Assembly: GCA_963599445.1 (NCBI GenBank)
Contig: CAVBWZ010000009.1
Location: 1-64,000 of the forward strand
DNA length: 64,000 nucleotides
Origin: UBA9732 sp963599445
Lineage (GTDB): Bacteria > Spirochaetota > Spirochaetia > Sphaerochaetales > Sphaerochaetaceae
Direction of reading: 5' to 3'
Every line of letters starts with the position of its first letter. Position 1 is the stretch's first letter. Shown here one piece after another: positions 9,408 to 17,258 of the stretch. The notes under the pieces were generated by a model that ran no database searches, had not been told where the DNA came from, and saw only the letters and a program-made list of their open reading frames with translations. A program made the position numbers and the translations under genes.

Positions 9408-9425
9408 AGTGGAAAATTTTCCACT
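9408..9425. repeat. 18-bp perfect palindrome centred on AAAATTTT
   Basis: AGTGGAAAATTTTCCACT reads the same on both strands. It lies in the convergent gap between the helical hypothetical gene and the beta-barrel gene. A second, different 18-bp palindrome with the same centre is at 19889-19906. Confidence 0.8.
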
Positions 9426-9459
9426 GAAATGAGTTTTTTCAATTTTTTGTGGAAACCAA

Positions 9460-9686
9460 AAGCCCAAGAATGCAATTCGCAGGGATTTGCGATGCAGTAC
9501 AAGGAAGAAAGGCACAGACAGTACTTCTCTGTACGGCTGTGCCTGCACTGACGCAGTAATGCGCGCAAAGCCCAAGAATCTCGATTCGCAGGTATTTGAG
9601 CCGTATTCAAGGACACCAACGAGGGATAGTGCTGTGATGCACAGCCCGAGTGCAGTGACGCAGAAGACGACTCAAAGACCAAGAAT
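9460..9686. repeat. Structured repeat locus 1 (two units and the start of a third)
   Basis: This fills most of the gap from 9262 to 9685. Two units of about 107-109 bp each begin AAGCCCAAGAAT (9460, about 9568), and a third start (about 9674) runs into the stop of the beta-barrel gene. Each unit has an upstream hairpin and then a core hairpin: unit 1 pairs GGCACAG (9511-9517) with CTGTGCC (9537-9543) around a GTAC...GTAC core; unit 2 has a GTGC...GCAC core near 9629-9642. Both are followed by a TGACGCAG box. Related copies lie at about 20.7-21.0 kb and 35.06-35.21 kb. In the minus-strand transcript of the barrel gene, unit 1 is a hairpin followed by TTTCTTCC. The first 200 bp of the gap (9262-9460) hold only the 18-bp palindrome. 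Confidence 0.7.
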
Positions 9687-11215
9687 CAAACATCGAAGCC
9701 TAGTTGGAGACAAAAACCAAATCGCGGCATGAACATTGCCATCAGGGGACTGTCCGGTGTATAGGTCTCCAAAAGCCGGGCCACATCATCTGGATTGTGA
9801 ATGAAAGTCACCCCTGCGTTCAGGTTGAGCTGAAACGTGGTACGGGAGCTTGCGACAAGCCCTTGGGGCAGCAACGAGACGCCAAACTCCAAATCCATGG
9901 CGAACGAACACAGCCTGCCTGTGGAGTATGAGTGGTAGTAGTTGTGTACGAGCAAGTCCGAGACCATCAGTGTCTCGTTCATATTCACGAGATTCACAGC
10001 TTCCCAGCGCATGACACCTGCAGAAACAACTACATAGGGAGTCACGAATCCTCGTGTAGCATAGCTGTCGAAGCTGTACTTGGCTCCAAGGAAAACACCA
10101 TCATAGTTTCTTTGGAACCTTCCGGACAAAGCTGGATCCCTGCCCGTAGAGGCGCTCTCTGCATACGAAGGATTGCCGGAAACATAACGGTTTCTTATGA
10201 CAAACGAGAAGTTCGAATACCCAAGAGGCAGCTCCAAACCTACATCGAAGAACGTAACGTCCATAAGGGAAAGCTTTCCCAATGAAAGAATTACATCGCT
10301 TTCGTACCAACGTGGAGGTTTGAACAGGGACATGACATCAACGACTACGGTTCCATAGCCACGGCGGGTGTCAAGGCAGCTGCCGTATCCAAGGCGCAGG
10401 AAACCGGCGTTGACCTCATAGCCAAGCGTAACTCCTTGCAAGTACTCATCATACAGCATTGCAGTCGTCCAATCCGACTGCGTCTGCGTCCACGTGTAAC
10501 CCACCGCAAACGAAAGCAAGTCCCCTTCGTCGCCGCAGCAAAGACCTCGGTTCCAGCCCTTGATGGCCACAAAGACATCGGCATGCTGTCTATAGTTGAA
10601 ACCGATATTGTTGTAAAAGGCCCCCTTCACGCCAAGAGCCAACCTCGTGCGCCATGACAGGGGGATTGCACCGCCCGCTGAGACCGTGCCGCCAAGGGAC
10701 GCGTAGGGCTTGTTGGAGCTGGTTTCGTATTCGAGGTCGACCTGCGCCATGCCAAGGATGCGATGGACGGTGTTCTGAAGGACCACGTAGTCCTGGCGAC
10801 CTATGATGGAAACACCAAGATACGGCTCCACATCAAGGAAGAACCAAGGGTTTACGACCAATTCCAAGGGAAAACAAAAAAGTATCTCCGTCACATCGTA
10901 GCGGCCGGCAATGCGATTGCCATCTCCTTTCAAGGAAGGATCCGACACGCTCCAACCCTTCTGCCAGCCTCTATTGGTGATTCCAAGCATGTTTATATGA
11001 AGATTCCAAGCAGGAGCCTCCAGCGAGAAGTACTCTGCAAACGAAAGCTGGTCGTCATAGTCGAACGACATGCCGCCTGACCACCTGTCGTTGCCGGCTC
11101 CAATCATGAAGCTCTGAGGAACCCATGCGTTGGAACAGCCATAGTCTGCAAACGAGACGGCGAAAAGTGCAATGCAGACGAACGACAGAACGATGACGAG
11201 TGAAACTTTCTTCAT
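9686..11215 (-). CDS. Outer-membrane beta-barrel protein (509 aa)
   Basis: The start was moved to the ATG at 11215, preceded by AGGAGGGG, giving a typical signal peptide (MKKVSLVIVLSF... AVSFA). The mature protein is a run of alternating hydrophobic/polar strands rich in Y, W, G and aromatic girdles and ends in LQLGFDV, consistent with a large outer-membrane beta-barrel. No named family is evident; similar unassigned barrels are common in spirochaetes. The gene lies downstream of brkB-manA with a 139-bp gap, and its stop abuts structured repeat locus 1, which may terminate its mRNA. Confidence 0.65.
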   Translation of the reverse strand: MKKVSLVIVLSFVCIALFAVSFADYGCSNAWVPQSFMIGAGNDRWSGGMSFDYDDQLSFAEYFSLEAPAWNLHINMLGITNRGWQKGWSVSDPSLKGDGNRIAGRYDVTEILFCFPLELVVNPWFFLDVEPYLGVSIIGRQDYVVLQNTVHRILGMAQVDLEYETSSNKPYASLGGTVSAGGAIPLSWRTRLALGVKGAFYNNIGFNYRQHADVFVAIKGWNRGLCCGDEGDLLSFAVGYTWTQTQSDWTTAMLYDEYLQGVTLGYEVNAGFLRLGYGSCLDTRRGYGTVVVDVMSLFKPPRWYESDVILSLGKLSLMDVTFFDVGLELPLGYSNFSFVIRNRYVSGNPSYAESASTGRDPALSGRFQRNYDGVFLGAKYSFDSYATRGFVTPYVVVSAGVMRWEAVNLVNMNETLMVSDLLVHNYYHSYSTGRLCSFAMDLEFGVSLLPQGLVASSRTTFQLNLNAGVTFIHNPDDVARLLETYTPDSPLMAMFMPRFGFCLQLGFDV

Positions 11216-11354
11216 AGCCCCTCCTGTTTCAGTGGTTACCAAAAGGTAGGAAGGAGGTATGAAGAGAATCAAACGAAAAGGAAATGCTTTACCAAACCAA
11301 AGCCGACATCAAAGAGGAGGAGGGGCAAGTCCAACGAAACCAAAATAGCAAAAA

Positions 11355-12527
11355 TCAGTTCGAAGCCATGAAGACGCAGCCATTGGAAGCATCGACGTCA
11401 AATGCAAGAGCAGCGGCGCCCGCTATGCAACATTGCCCCTTGGAAAGCTCAAGGTCTCCAACAATGGCGGAACCTTCAGTGCAAAGGAACAGCTTGACGC
11501 CGTCTCTGGAGACTGAGAAGCGTCCATGATCCATCACTGTAAGGGCGAATCCGTCAGGAGTCGCAAAACGCAGTCCCTCAGCAGAGCAGGTGCTCTTCAT
11601 GGGAGAAGGGAAATAGGGTTCATCGCTCATTATGCGTTCAAGCTCGTCAACATCCATGTGCTTGGACGTAAGCCCTGCCCTGAGTACGTTGTCGGAGTTG
11701 TTCATAAGCTCTACGCCGTTTCCAAAGACATATGCATGGATGATATCGGGCTTGAGATACACCGCCTGACCTGGTTCAAGCCTTTCCACATTGAGAAAAA
11801 GCGGAGCAAGTATGCCTGGGTCCGAATACTTTGGATAGATTTCATCGAATACGAATCGCTGAAGCTCATCCAAAAGCCCCTTGTTTCCAACGACCTCCAA
11901 AGCTGCCTGTCCAATTACATCGTGAGGAAGTCTGTACAATGTATGGAAGAATTCGGCAATGCTTCCCACTTTGGATAAATATCCATTCCAAAGATTTGGA
12001 ACGACTTTAGTGAAGCCATCCTTTATATCCTCGAAAGACCTGAAACCACACATGAAAGTGACAGGAGTCAGAGCATAGAGCATCTCGGCCTTGGGGTTTG
12101 GATCCTGATAGTTGAATACGGTGCTGGAGCCGGAAGCTGCACCGCCGGCACAATCTGCACCGGAATCGCAACCCGTCCTTTCCGCTTCGTATCCGGCGAC
12201 AGCCTGCTCCTTGTCAGGATGGCACTGAAGGCTCAATGCACCGCCAATTGCAAGAATCTTCAACAGAAACGGAAACTTGGAGGAATCCTCGATCCCAAGG
12301 AAAGAAGGATTCTCATCTATGTAGTCAGCAAGGGACAGGTCTCTGCAGCAACAGCCGTTGCAGGCGCCACAGGCACAATCCATAACGGCGCTTCCGCTTT
12401 TGTGGGCGCCAATCCAAAGCTCGGCCTTTGGCCCTTCATGGGGAACGCCAAGAAGATCCGCTATATAGAAATCGTTGCCCCAAGCATAGTCCTTTACAAC
12501 AGGCAGTATCTTTATGATTCCATCCAT
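11355..12527 (-). CDS. manA: Mannose-6-phosphate isomerase, class I
   Basis: Interconverts mannose 6-phosphate and fructose 6-phosphate, linking glycolysis to GDP-mannose and surface glycans. The type I cupin signature is present: 'WIGAHKSGSAV', LQCHPDKEQA with the Zn-binding His, and 'PDIIHAYVFGNGVELMNNSD' near the active site. The start is the ATG at 12527 (390 aa), with GGAGG upstream, not a longer in-frame extension, because the preceding gene ends at 12544. A short Cys-rich insertion (CACGACNGCCCRD) near residue 70 is unusual; its role is unknown. Confidence 0.88.
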   Translation of the reverse strand: MDGIIKILPVVKDYAWGNDFYIADLLGVPHEGPKAELWIGAHKSGSAVMDCACGACNGCCCRDLSLADYIDENPSFLGIEDSSKFPFLLKILAIGGALSLQCHPDKEQAVAGYEAERTGCDSGADCAGGAASGSSTVFNYQDPNPKAEMLYALTPVTFMCGFRSFEDIKDGFTKVVPNLWNGYLSKVGSIAEFFHTLYRLPHDVIGQAALEVVGNKGLLDELQRFVFDEIYPKYSDPGILAPLFLNVERLEPGQAVYLKPDIIHAYVFGNGVELMNNSDNVLRAGLTSKHMDVDELERIMSDEPYFPSPMKSTCSAEGLRFATPDGFALTVMDHGRFSVSRDGVKLFLCTEGSAIVGDLELSKGQCCIAGAAALAFDVDASNGCVFMASN

Positions 12528-12543
12528 AATCAAAACACCTCCA

Positions 12544-13488
12544 TCAACTGCGTTTTCCAGCCTTTGAACCCCTGGAACCACGTCCCAAACCCCTCATGCG
12601 CACTCCATCCTTTCCAAACCGTCCTTTCTCAAGGAAGTTTCTGTTGAGGACATCGGTCACGACGACGGATGTGAATACGATCCTCCATATCCATGAAAGG
12701 AACATGAAGAAGAACATGAGCGTAGCCAAAGACCCATACAGTACAGACGCCTTCACTGAGAACTTGACTACAAGCTTGAACACGAACTCCAAGACAAGAA
12801 GAAGCACGAATCCAAAACCTGCGCCAATGGCCGCAGCATAGAAGTTCACATCACAGTCAGGTACAAGGTACAACACTCCCAGAAGTGCGAAATAGATCAT
12901 GGATTTGGCTAGGATGTCCTTTGCAACGACTTGGACGGAGCTCAGCTCAGGCAAATCCTTCAAGAAGAGGAACCAAGAGCTGAACCGCGTATATATTCCT
13001 ACTACGACAGCAATTATGACCATGCTTATTATCATGAACGCCAAGTATTTGAGGAACCTGACGACAGGATTGTTCTTCACCTCGCTATGGAAAAGACGAT
13101 TCACAGTCACATTCAGCTTGTCAACCAACAGCAGGAACGTCACAACGAATGAAAGGGAGCTTATGACGTTGAGCCCCATGGCGTTCTTCATGAAACCATC
13201 GAAGTATCCAGCCAAGGAGACGCCCTCGCTGTCTCCAAACGTCTTCACGAAGAACTCGTCCACGAACTGGATTACAGGTTCGACCACTCCAAGGTAGTTG
13301 AGAAACGAATAGACCAAAGCCATGCATGGAACCAACGCCACAAGTGTGGCATAGACCATTCCGTTGGAGATCATTATGACATTGTCGTCAGAGAACCGGC
13401 TCAAGCAGCCTTTCATTATCCCAATCAAGCTGTTTGCGCCGGTAGCCCTAGGCCTTCTACCATCTCCAACCTTTTCTTTTCCAACCAT
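12544..13488 (-). CDS. YihY/BrkB-family inner-membrane protein
   Basis: A 314-residue integral membrane protein with about six hydrophobic helices, starting with the family's 'FSDDNVIMISNGMVYATLVALVPCMA' segment and ending in a basic cytoplasmic tail. YihY/BrkB proteins were once called ribonuclease BN by mistake; their true function is unsettled, with transport or envelope roles proposed. It ends 16 bp before manA, so the two are probably co-transcribed. Confidence 0.82.
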   Translation of the reverse strand: MVGKEKVGDGRRPRATGANSLIGIMKGCLSRFSDDNVIMISNGMVYATLVALVPCMALVYSFLNYLGVVEPVIQFVDEFFVKTFGDSEGVSLAGYFDGFMKNAMGLNVISSLSFVVTFLLLVDKLNVTVNRLFHSEVKNNPVVRFLKYLAFMIISMVIIAVVVGIYTRFSSWFLFLKDLPELSSVQVVAKDILAKSMIYFALLGVLYLVPDCDVNFYAAAIGAGFGFVLLLVLEFVFKLVVKFSVKASVLYGSLATLMFFFMFLSWIWRIVFTSVVVTDVLNRNFLEKGRFGKDGVRMRGLGRGSRGSKAGKRS

Positions 13489-13515
13489 ATAGAACGACGG
13501 ACACCCTACATGACC

Positions 13516-14436
13516 CTACATGTGGGACTCGAGCCAACCGGAGAGAATCTCGTAGATTTCCTTGCGGTTCGTCTCGTTCAAAAGTTCATGACGAGCATCC
13601 GGAATGAGCTTCAAGGTAACATCCACAATCCCTGCATCGCTATAGAGCTTGTAGATCTTCTTGACACCCTTGCCGTAGTCGCCAACAGGGTCCATGTCTC
13701 CGCTTATGATGAGAAGTGGAAGATCCTTTGGAAGGGACTCTGCATTCTCACGGCTGTTTGCAAATTCAACGCCTGTAAGGAGATCGTAGAAGAAACCATT
13801 GGTGCACATAAAACCGCATTTGTCATCGTTTATGTACTTCTCGACCTCTTTCTGATCCCTTGAAAGCCAATCGAAATCCGTGATGTTGGGTTCAAACGGC
13901 TTGTTGAACGAACCAAAGCTCAGCTTGTTCAAAAGCGTACCTGGAGCCTTGGAGCCGTTCTTCTTTATCTCGTGCTTTGCAACCAACTTGCCAATCTTTC
14001 CAACAAGACCCTTGCTGCAGCCGCTGCCCATGATTACGACACCGCTGTAGAAATCGGGATGCTTGACCATGACGGTCCTTGCAAGGAAGCTGCCCATGCT
14101 GTGCCCCATGAGGAACGTGGTGGTGGCCCCATACTGGGATGTGACGAAGTTCGCAAGCTCAAAGGCATCGTCTGCGATCCTCTCCCAACCATTCGTCTCG
14201 GCGAACCAACCCATCTCGTTCTCTGATGCTGTAGCTCCGTGGCCTCTGTGGTCGTCTGCAAAGACGGCGATCCCCTTTTTGTTCAGGTAGCGTGCAAACT
14301 TCTCGTAGCGGTCGCTGTACTCGGCCATGCCATGGAGAATCTGCAAGAAGGCTTTTGTTTCTATATTTGGAGAAGGCAACCAGAGGTTATATGCAAGTCT
14401 GTGACCATCAGAGCAAATGAATACATTGTCTGCCAT
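13516..14436 (-). CDS. Alpha/beta hydrolase, monoacylglycerol lipase-like
   Basis: A lysophospholipase/monoacylglycerol lipase-type serine hydrolase of 306 residues without a signal peptide, so cytoplasmic. The nucleophile elbow GHSMG (111-115, Ser113), the oxyanion segment LHGMAE (34-39), the 'DHRGHG' loop (62-67), a late acid (ISGDMDPVG) and a final His (DARHE) give a complete catalytic triad. It starts 180 bp from the divergent phosphodiesterase gene and ends 27 bp from the start of the BrkB gene. Confidence 0.85.
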   Translation of the reverse strand: MADNVFICSDGHRLAYNLWLPSPNIETKAFLQILHGMAEYSDRYEKFARYLNKKGIAVFADDHRGHGATASENEMGWFAETNGWERIADDAFELANFVTSQYGATTTFLMGHSMGSFLARTVMVKHPDFYSGVVIMGSGCSKGLVGKIGKLVAKHEIKKNGSKAPGTLLNKLSFGSFNKPFEPNITDFDWLSRDQKEVEKYINDDKCGFMCTNGFFYDLLTGVEFANSRENAESLPKDLPLLIISGDMDPVGDYGKGVKKIYKLYSDAGIVDVTLKLIPDARHELLNETNRKEIYEILSGWLESHM

Positions 14437-14616
14437 ATATCCTCCCTTAACCTTTGAATCTTAAGGTATTAGAATTGTATTTGAGTGCTGGGGACATCTA
14501 CTGTTCCCAATGATTCAATACTAACATGTTTGAAAAAAAATTGACAAGGAGCATTTATGTATACTGTCTGTAAATAGCACACGTTTTTACATGCAAAGCA
14601 CAAAGATTCTTATCAT

Positions 14617-15321
14617 GTGATTAGATTCATAGCAAGCCTTTCGAATGCTATCATTCCAAGCGCAATGCAACCCATGGAACACAGTGGAAACGACAACGGC
14701 AAAGACAGATTCATCCTGGTCTCAAGCGACATACACGATGCAGAGTACGCATTCGAAAAACTGGCACAGAAAGCCAACGCCCAAAACTGCACAGCCTTCC
14801 TCTACGCCGGAGACCTCAACGTTGAGAACTACTTCATCTGCAACGCACTCAAGTACCGCAGCTTCACGTTCCTTCCAGTACTTGGAAACTGCGACAACCC
14901 ATGGGCCTGGACAGACGCCGGAGTCCCACAGCCACCGCAATTCAGAACCCTCACCTACGCAAACCGCACTGGAGAACTGCGCATATACATGTCGCACGGC
15001 CACTTATACCCCTATCCTTCAAGCGTAGGACTTGGGGACGAGGACTTCGAACTCTGCATAACAGGCCACACCCACATCAACTCCCTCAAGATCGATGTCG
15101 TTGAGACCGCATCCAACAGCGAAAAACAGCTTGTTCTGCTGAATCCGGGCTCCCCTTCGTGCCCACGAGGAGGAAGCCCTCAATCCTATGCAGTGATAAG
15201 AATCCCAGATGAAGGTTCAGATATTGGCTCAGCCGTTGTTGAAATCAGAGACTTTGTCCGCGATGACCTTCTTTCTGAGATGGCAGTACCTCTCCATAAG
15301 GTCGAAGAACGGAACGATTGA
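14617..15321 (+). CDS. YfcE/MJ0936-type metallophosphoesterase
   Basis: A small calcineurin-like phosphoesterase, a family whose members hydrolyse simple phosphodiesters with divalent metals. Metal-binding motifs are in order: SSDIHD (D and H), YAGDLN, LGNCDN (GNCD in place of GNHD, usual for this subfamily), SHGH and TGHTH. The reading frame opens with GTG at 14617; an ATG 48 bp later is also possible, and neither has a strong Shine-Dalgarno. Its last 93 bp overlap, on the opposite strand, the 3' end of the aldehyde:ferredoxin oxidoreductase gene. Confidence 0.82.
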   Translation: MIRFIASLSNAIIPSAMQPMEHSGNDNGKDRFILVSSDIHDAEYAFEKLAQKANAQNCTAFLYAGDLNVENYFICNALKYRSFTFLPVLGNCDNPWAWTDAGVPQPPQFRTLTYANRTGELRIYMSHGHLYPYPSSVGLGDEDFELCITGHTHINSLKIDVVETASNSEKQLVLLNPGSPSCPRGGSPQSYAVIRIPDEGSDIGSAVVEIRDFVRDDLLSEMAVPLHKVEERND

Positions 15322-17133
15322 CCTGTCATTGGAGTTGCTTTCAGGGTCGATGCAGAAATGCGAGGGGATGCGTCCGACCACATTCTCCAACATGTCGAAT
15401 CCAAGAGCCATGTTTATCTCATAGAGAAGAACCCAGCACGTATCACCAAGGCCAAGTATATCGTCAGCTACTACAGGGCGTTTGATGACGGAGGCAATGC
15501 AATCAGCCAAAATAGTTGGTTTTAAGTGTTTTATTACCGACTTAGGAAGTATTTTCAACATCCTAAGAGTAAATCTGTTCCACTTTGAGTTGTCAACCAT
15601 AGTTGGAATGAGCAAAGCTGGAAGCGCACCATAGCTTGCAAGTCCAAGGGAGACCCTTTCGTTGAACAGGGCCCAGCTCGCCTGGTCCTGCACGCACAGC
15701 CTTGAAATGGTTTCGAACTGGTTCGGAAGGCCCAGCCCCTGACAGTCGCTCAAAGCCTGAGAGAAAGCACCCCTGTAATCCACAGGCCCGCATTCAAGTC
15801 CCTGTGTGGTATAGGCGAACGACTCATCTCCAAAGGCCTTTCCTAGTGCAAGAGTTCCAAAGCTCAAAGGCTCCCCTGCACCGATTCTCTTCGCGGTCAT
15901 TTCAATAAGGGGAAGAACCTTTGAATTGTCCTTGAAATCAAAACCGGTTCCAAGGATGTCGATAAGACCTTCTTCCTGAGCCTGTTTGGACCAACCAAGT
16001 ACATTCCCCATTGAAACAGGGTCGAGTCCAAGGTCCAAGCACAACGCATGGCGCTCAATGATGGAGTCCATGTCAAAGCATCCAACGTTGGAGCCAAGCA
16101 TAAGAAGGGAGGCGTAGTCAGGTATTGCATATCCTTCAGGACTCCAATGCCTGCACATTATTGGACAGTTCATGCACCCGCTGTGACCGTTTCCATAACG
16201 TCGTGCAACCTCATCGCCACCCAAATGGAACAGTCTAGGGTCGGTCCTGTACCTGAAATTGTCGACTGGAGCCCATCCGTATTTGGATGCGGCCCCTATG
16301 AGGTATGAAGATCCCTTGGCCTTCATCTCATGGCAATGGACGCTTCTGTCACAAGCTTTGTACAACTTTGAGAAAGCTTCATCCTTGTCGGAATCGGTTC
16401 CGGAATTGGAATCAGTGGAGTCGGAATCATCTTCAGGATCAGACGCGTAGAACCCTGTAATGCTTATGGACTTTATGTTCTTGAAGCCAAACACAGCTCC
16501 AAGTCCTCCACGGCCAAGCGAGGCTCCTTCGCATACGACTATGGAATATGGAACCTTCTGCTCTCCTGCAACTCCAATGGACATGGCGGTGGTTGAAGGT
16601 CCCGTTCCAACGAAATCCTCGACCTGGCTTACCGTGAAGCCAATGAACGATTCCGATGTATTGTATGAAACGCCGTCCCTTCCAATGTTCACGATGGTTG
16701 GTCTACGAAGCCGCCCAATCACAACGAGGGCGGAATAACCAAGGGACACAAGCCTCATGCCAACCGAATTCTCTACGATATTGAAGCATAAAGCCCCGGT
16801 AACAGGAGACCTGAAGGCACAGCTTGTAAGCTCACACCCCGGCATTCCGGAGCCGCTTAGAGCCGATGCCGCAAATACCATCGGGTTATCGACTTCGTAT
16901 GACGATGGGTTGTCGATTTCAGGTCCAACGAAGCAAGCCCAGATACGTGCAGCCAATGCAGGCCCGGACACGTACGACTCAAGATATGAGGTTGGGATGT
17001 CCCATTCGAAGGAAGATTCCTCAGACAAGTTCAGAACAAGTGCCTTCGCATGGGGCTTGGATAGGAACTCATCCCTTTTGGGCCCTTTTGAATCGAGTAT
17101 CTCAAGTCTTTGTCCAAGCGCGCCTGCGTTCAC
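15229..17133 (-). CDS. Aldehyde:ferredoxin oxidoreductase-family protein
   Basis: A 634-residue tungsten/molybdopterin enzyme of the AOR family; such enzymes oxidise aldehydes to acids with ferredoxin or reduce acids. Visible are the N-terminal 'GPALAARIW' segment, the pterin-binding 'GRGGLGAVFGFKNIK' (207-221), Fe4S4 ligands C320-x2-C323-x3-C327 and a late 'LGLGDTC' that can supply the fourth Cys. An acidic Ser/Asp-rich insertion (231-252) is not typical. The GTG start follows GGAGAAGG. It lies 125 bp downstream of the nucleoside kinase gene. Substrate cannot be told from sequence, and no dedicated ferredoxin or cofactor genes are next to it. Confidence 0.82.
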   Translation of the reverse strand: MNAGALGQRLEILDSKGPKRDEFLSKPHAKALVLNLSEESSFEWDIPTSYLESYVSGPALAARIWACFVGPEIDNPSSYEVDNPMVFAASALSGSGMPGCELTSCAFRSPVTGALCFNIVENSVGMRLVSLGYSALVVIGRLRRPTIVNIGRDGVSYNTSESFIGFTVSQVEDFVGTGPSTTAMSIGVAGEQKVPYSIVVCEGASLGRGGLGAVFGFKNIKSISITGFYASDPEDDSDSTDSNSGTDSDKDEAFSKLYKACDRSVHCHEMKAKGSSYLIGAASKYGWAPVDNFRYRTDPRLFHLGGDEVARRYGNGHSGCMNCPIMCRHWSPEGYAIPDYASLLMLGSNVGCFDMDSIIERHALCLDLGLDPVSMGNVLGWSKQAQEEGLIDILGTGFDFKDNSKVLPLIEMTAKRIGAGEPLSFGTLALGKAFGDESFAYTTQGLECGPVDYRGAFSQALSDCQGLGLPNQFETISRLCVQDQASWALFNERVSLGLASYGALPALLIPTMVDNSKWNRFTLRMLKILPKSVIKHLKPTILADCIASVIKRPVVADDILGLGDTCWVLLYEINMALGFDMLENVVGRIPSHFCIDPESNSNDRSIVPFFDLMERYCHLRKKVIADKVSDFNNG

Positions 17134-17258
17134 GAAATCCTTCTCCTTCTATAGGCTCGTACTTAACGTACGGAAAGCCCGTCCTCATGTACGGCCCTGC
17201 TGTACACCACAGAATACCACTTATGGTTGAAGCTGGAAAGAACTTGTCGGCAGAGCCA

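Noticed and set aside
9460..9690. Structured repeats as integron attC sites
   Set aside because: No GTTRRRY/RYYYAAC boxes in the right places, no integrase gene and no cassette-like spacing.
17134..17258. Molybdenum/tungsten-cofactor riboswitch upstream of the AOR gene
   Set aside because: The 125-bp gap folds weakly and lacks the conserved motif elements I would expect.
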